This document shows, in pieces, positions 29,572-29,661 of a stretch of DNA of 29,661 bases. The DNA is taken from assembly GCF_002104995.1 (NCBI RefSeq), contig NW_024468369.1, positions 1-29,661 of the forward strand. Reading direction: 5' to 3'. This DNA is from Linderina pennispora. Lineage: Eukaryota; Kickxellomycota; Kickxellomycetes; Kickxellales; Kickxellaceae. Position 1 is the stretch's first letter; each line of letters starts with the position of its first letter. Made by a program: the position numbers and the translations under genes. Below the pieces are notes generated by a model, which was not told the origin of the DNA, did not search any database, and saw only the letters and a program-made list of their open reading frames with translations.

Positions 29572-29661
29572 ATGCCACCCTCAGACAACGATGACAGCAC
29601 GGCTCTCAGGAGGAGAAGGCCTGCAGCAGACAATACGCCCACCTCGGTCCCAGGCACGCCG
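29572..29661 (+). CDS. N-terminus of a gene leaving the window (partial)
   Basis: An ATG follows a pyrimidine-rich stretch and opens 30 GC-rich codons to the window edge. They begin MPPSDNDDSTALRRRRPA and continue Pro/Thr-rich. The jump from AT-rich to GC-rich composition at the ATG is how other genes here begin. The segment looks like a disordered acidic-then-basic cytosolic N-terminus. The family cannot be named. Confidence 0.5.
   Translation, partial: MPPSDNDDSTALRRRRPAADNTPTSVPGTP

Noticed and set aside
1-29661. CRISPR arrays, insertion sequences, phage or bacterial operon features
   Set aside because: None seen. Introns, TATA boxes and AATAAA signals show eukaryotic nuclear DNA.

Overview
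The window looks like nuclear DNA of an early-diverging fungus, most probably Kickxellomycotina (Coemansia-like). This is inference from gene content, not a database match. Genes are mostly intron-free and GC-rich. The clearly resolvable introns are short (73-107 nt), with GTAAGT-like donors, CTAAC/CTGAT branch sites and TAG acceptors. The family set is fungal: a Wee1 kinase, Tma46, a kelch/BTB protein of Mds3/Pmd1 type and an Sds3-like Rpd3-complex subunit. It also has a PUF60-like factor, a GLUT-like sugar carrier and a tandem family of large F-box/leucine-rich proteins.

Layout. 1-4.4 kb: the last codons of a gene entering from the left, then a shattered multi-pass membrane protein gene (1236-3125) spread over all three forward frames. 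4.4-8.5 kb: two intact minus-strand genes, the kelch/BTB regulator (4458-6725) and Tma46 (7390-8457). 8.9-16.8 kb: three forward F-box/LRR-like paralogues. The first is broken by one frameshift and the other two are intact. A minus-strand orphan gene (13013-13918), interrupted by one in-frame TAA, and an apparently ownerless TATA promoter lie between copies 2 and 3. 18.1-19.6 kb: an intact sugar transporter behind a 1.37 kb upstream region. 20.0-29.0 kb: a minus-strand series read right to left: PUF60-like (27794-29008, at least six lesions), Sds3-like (24167-26574, three exons), a Ca3427/NMT1-like binding-protein fold gene (23008-24002, three exons with a 14-nt microexon) and Wee1 (19976-22573). 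A new forward gene starts at 29572 and leaves the window.

Functional themes are mostly housekeeping: cell-cycle control (Wee1), ribosome-associated GTPase partner (Tma46), chromatin deacetylation (Sds3-like), splicing (PUF60-like), nutrient or meiosis signalling (Mds3-like) and sugar uptake. The F-box array is the accessory part. No operon logic applies.

The most striking pattern is how unevenly damage is spread. Five genes of 1-2.6 kb are perfectly open. Two loci (1236-3125 and 27794-29008) each carry about six or more small lesions, yet keep well-preserved protein segments in every frame. Either these are young pseudogenes, or they are patches of indel errors in the assembly. Raw reads or RNA would decide.
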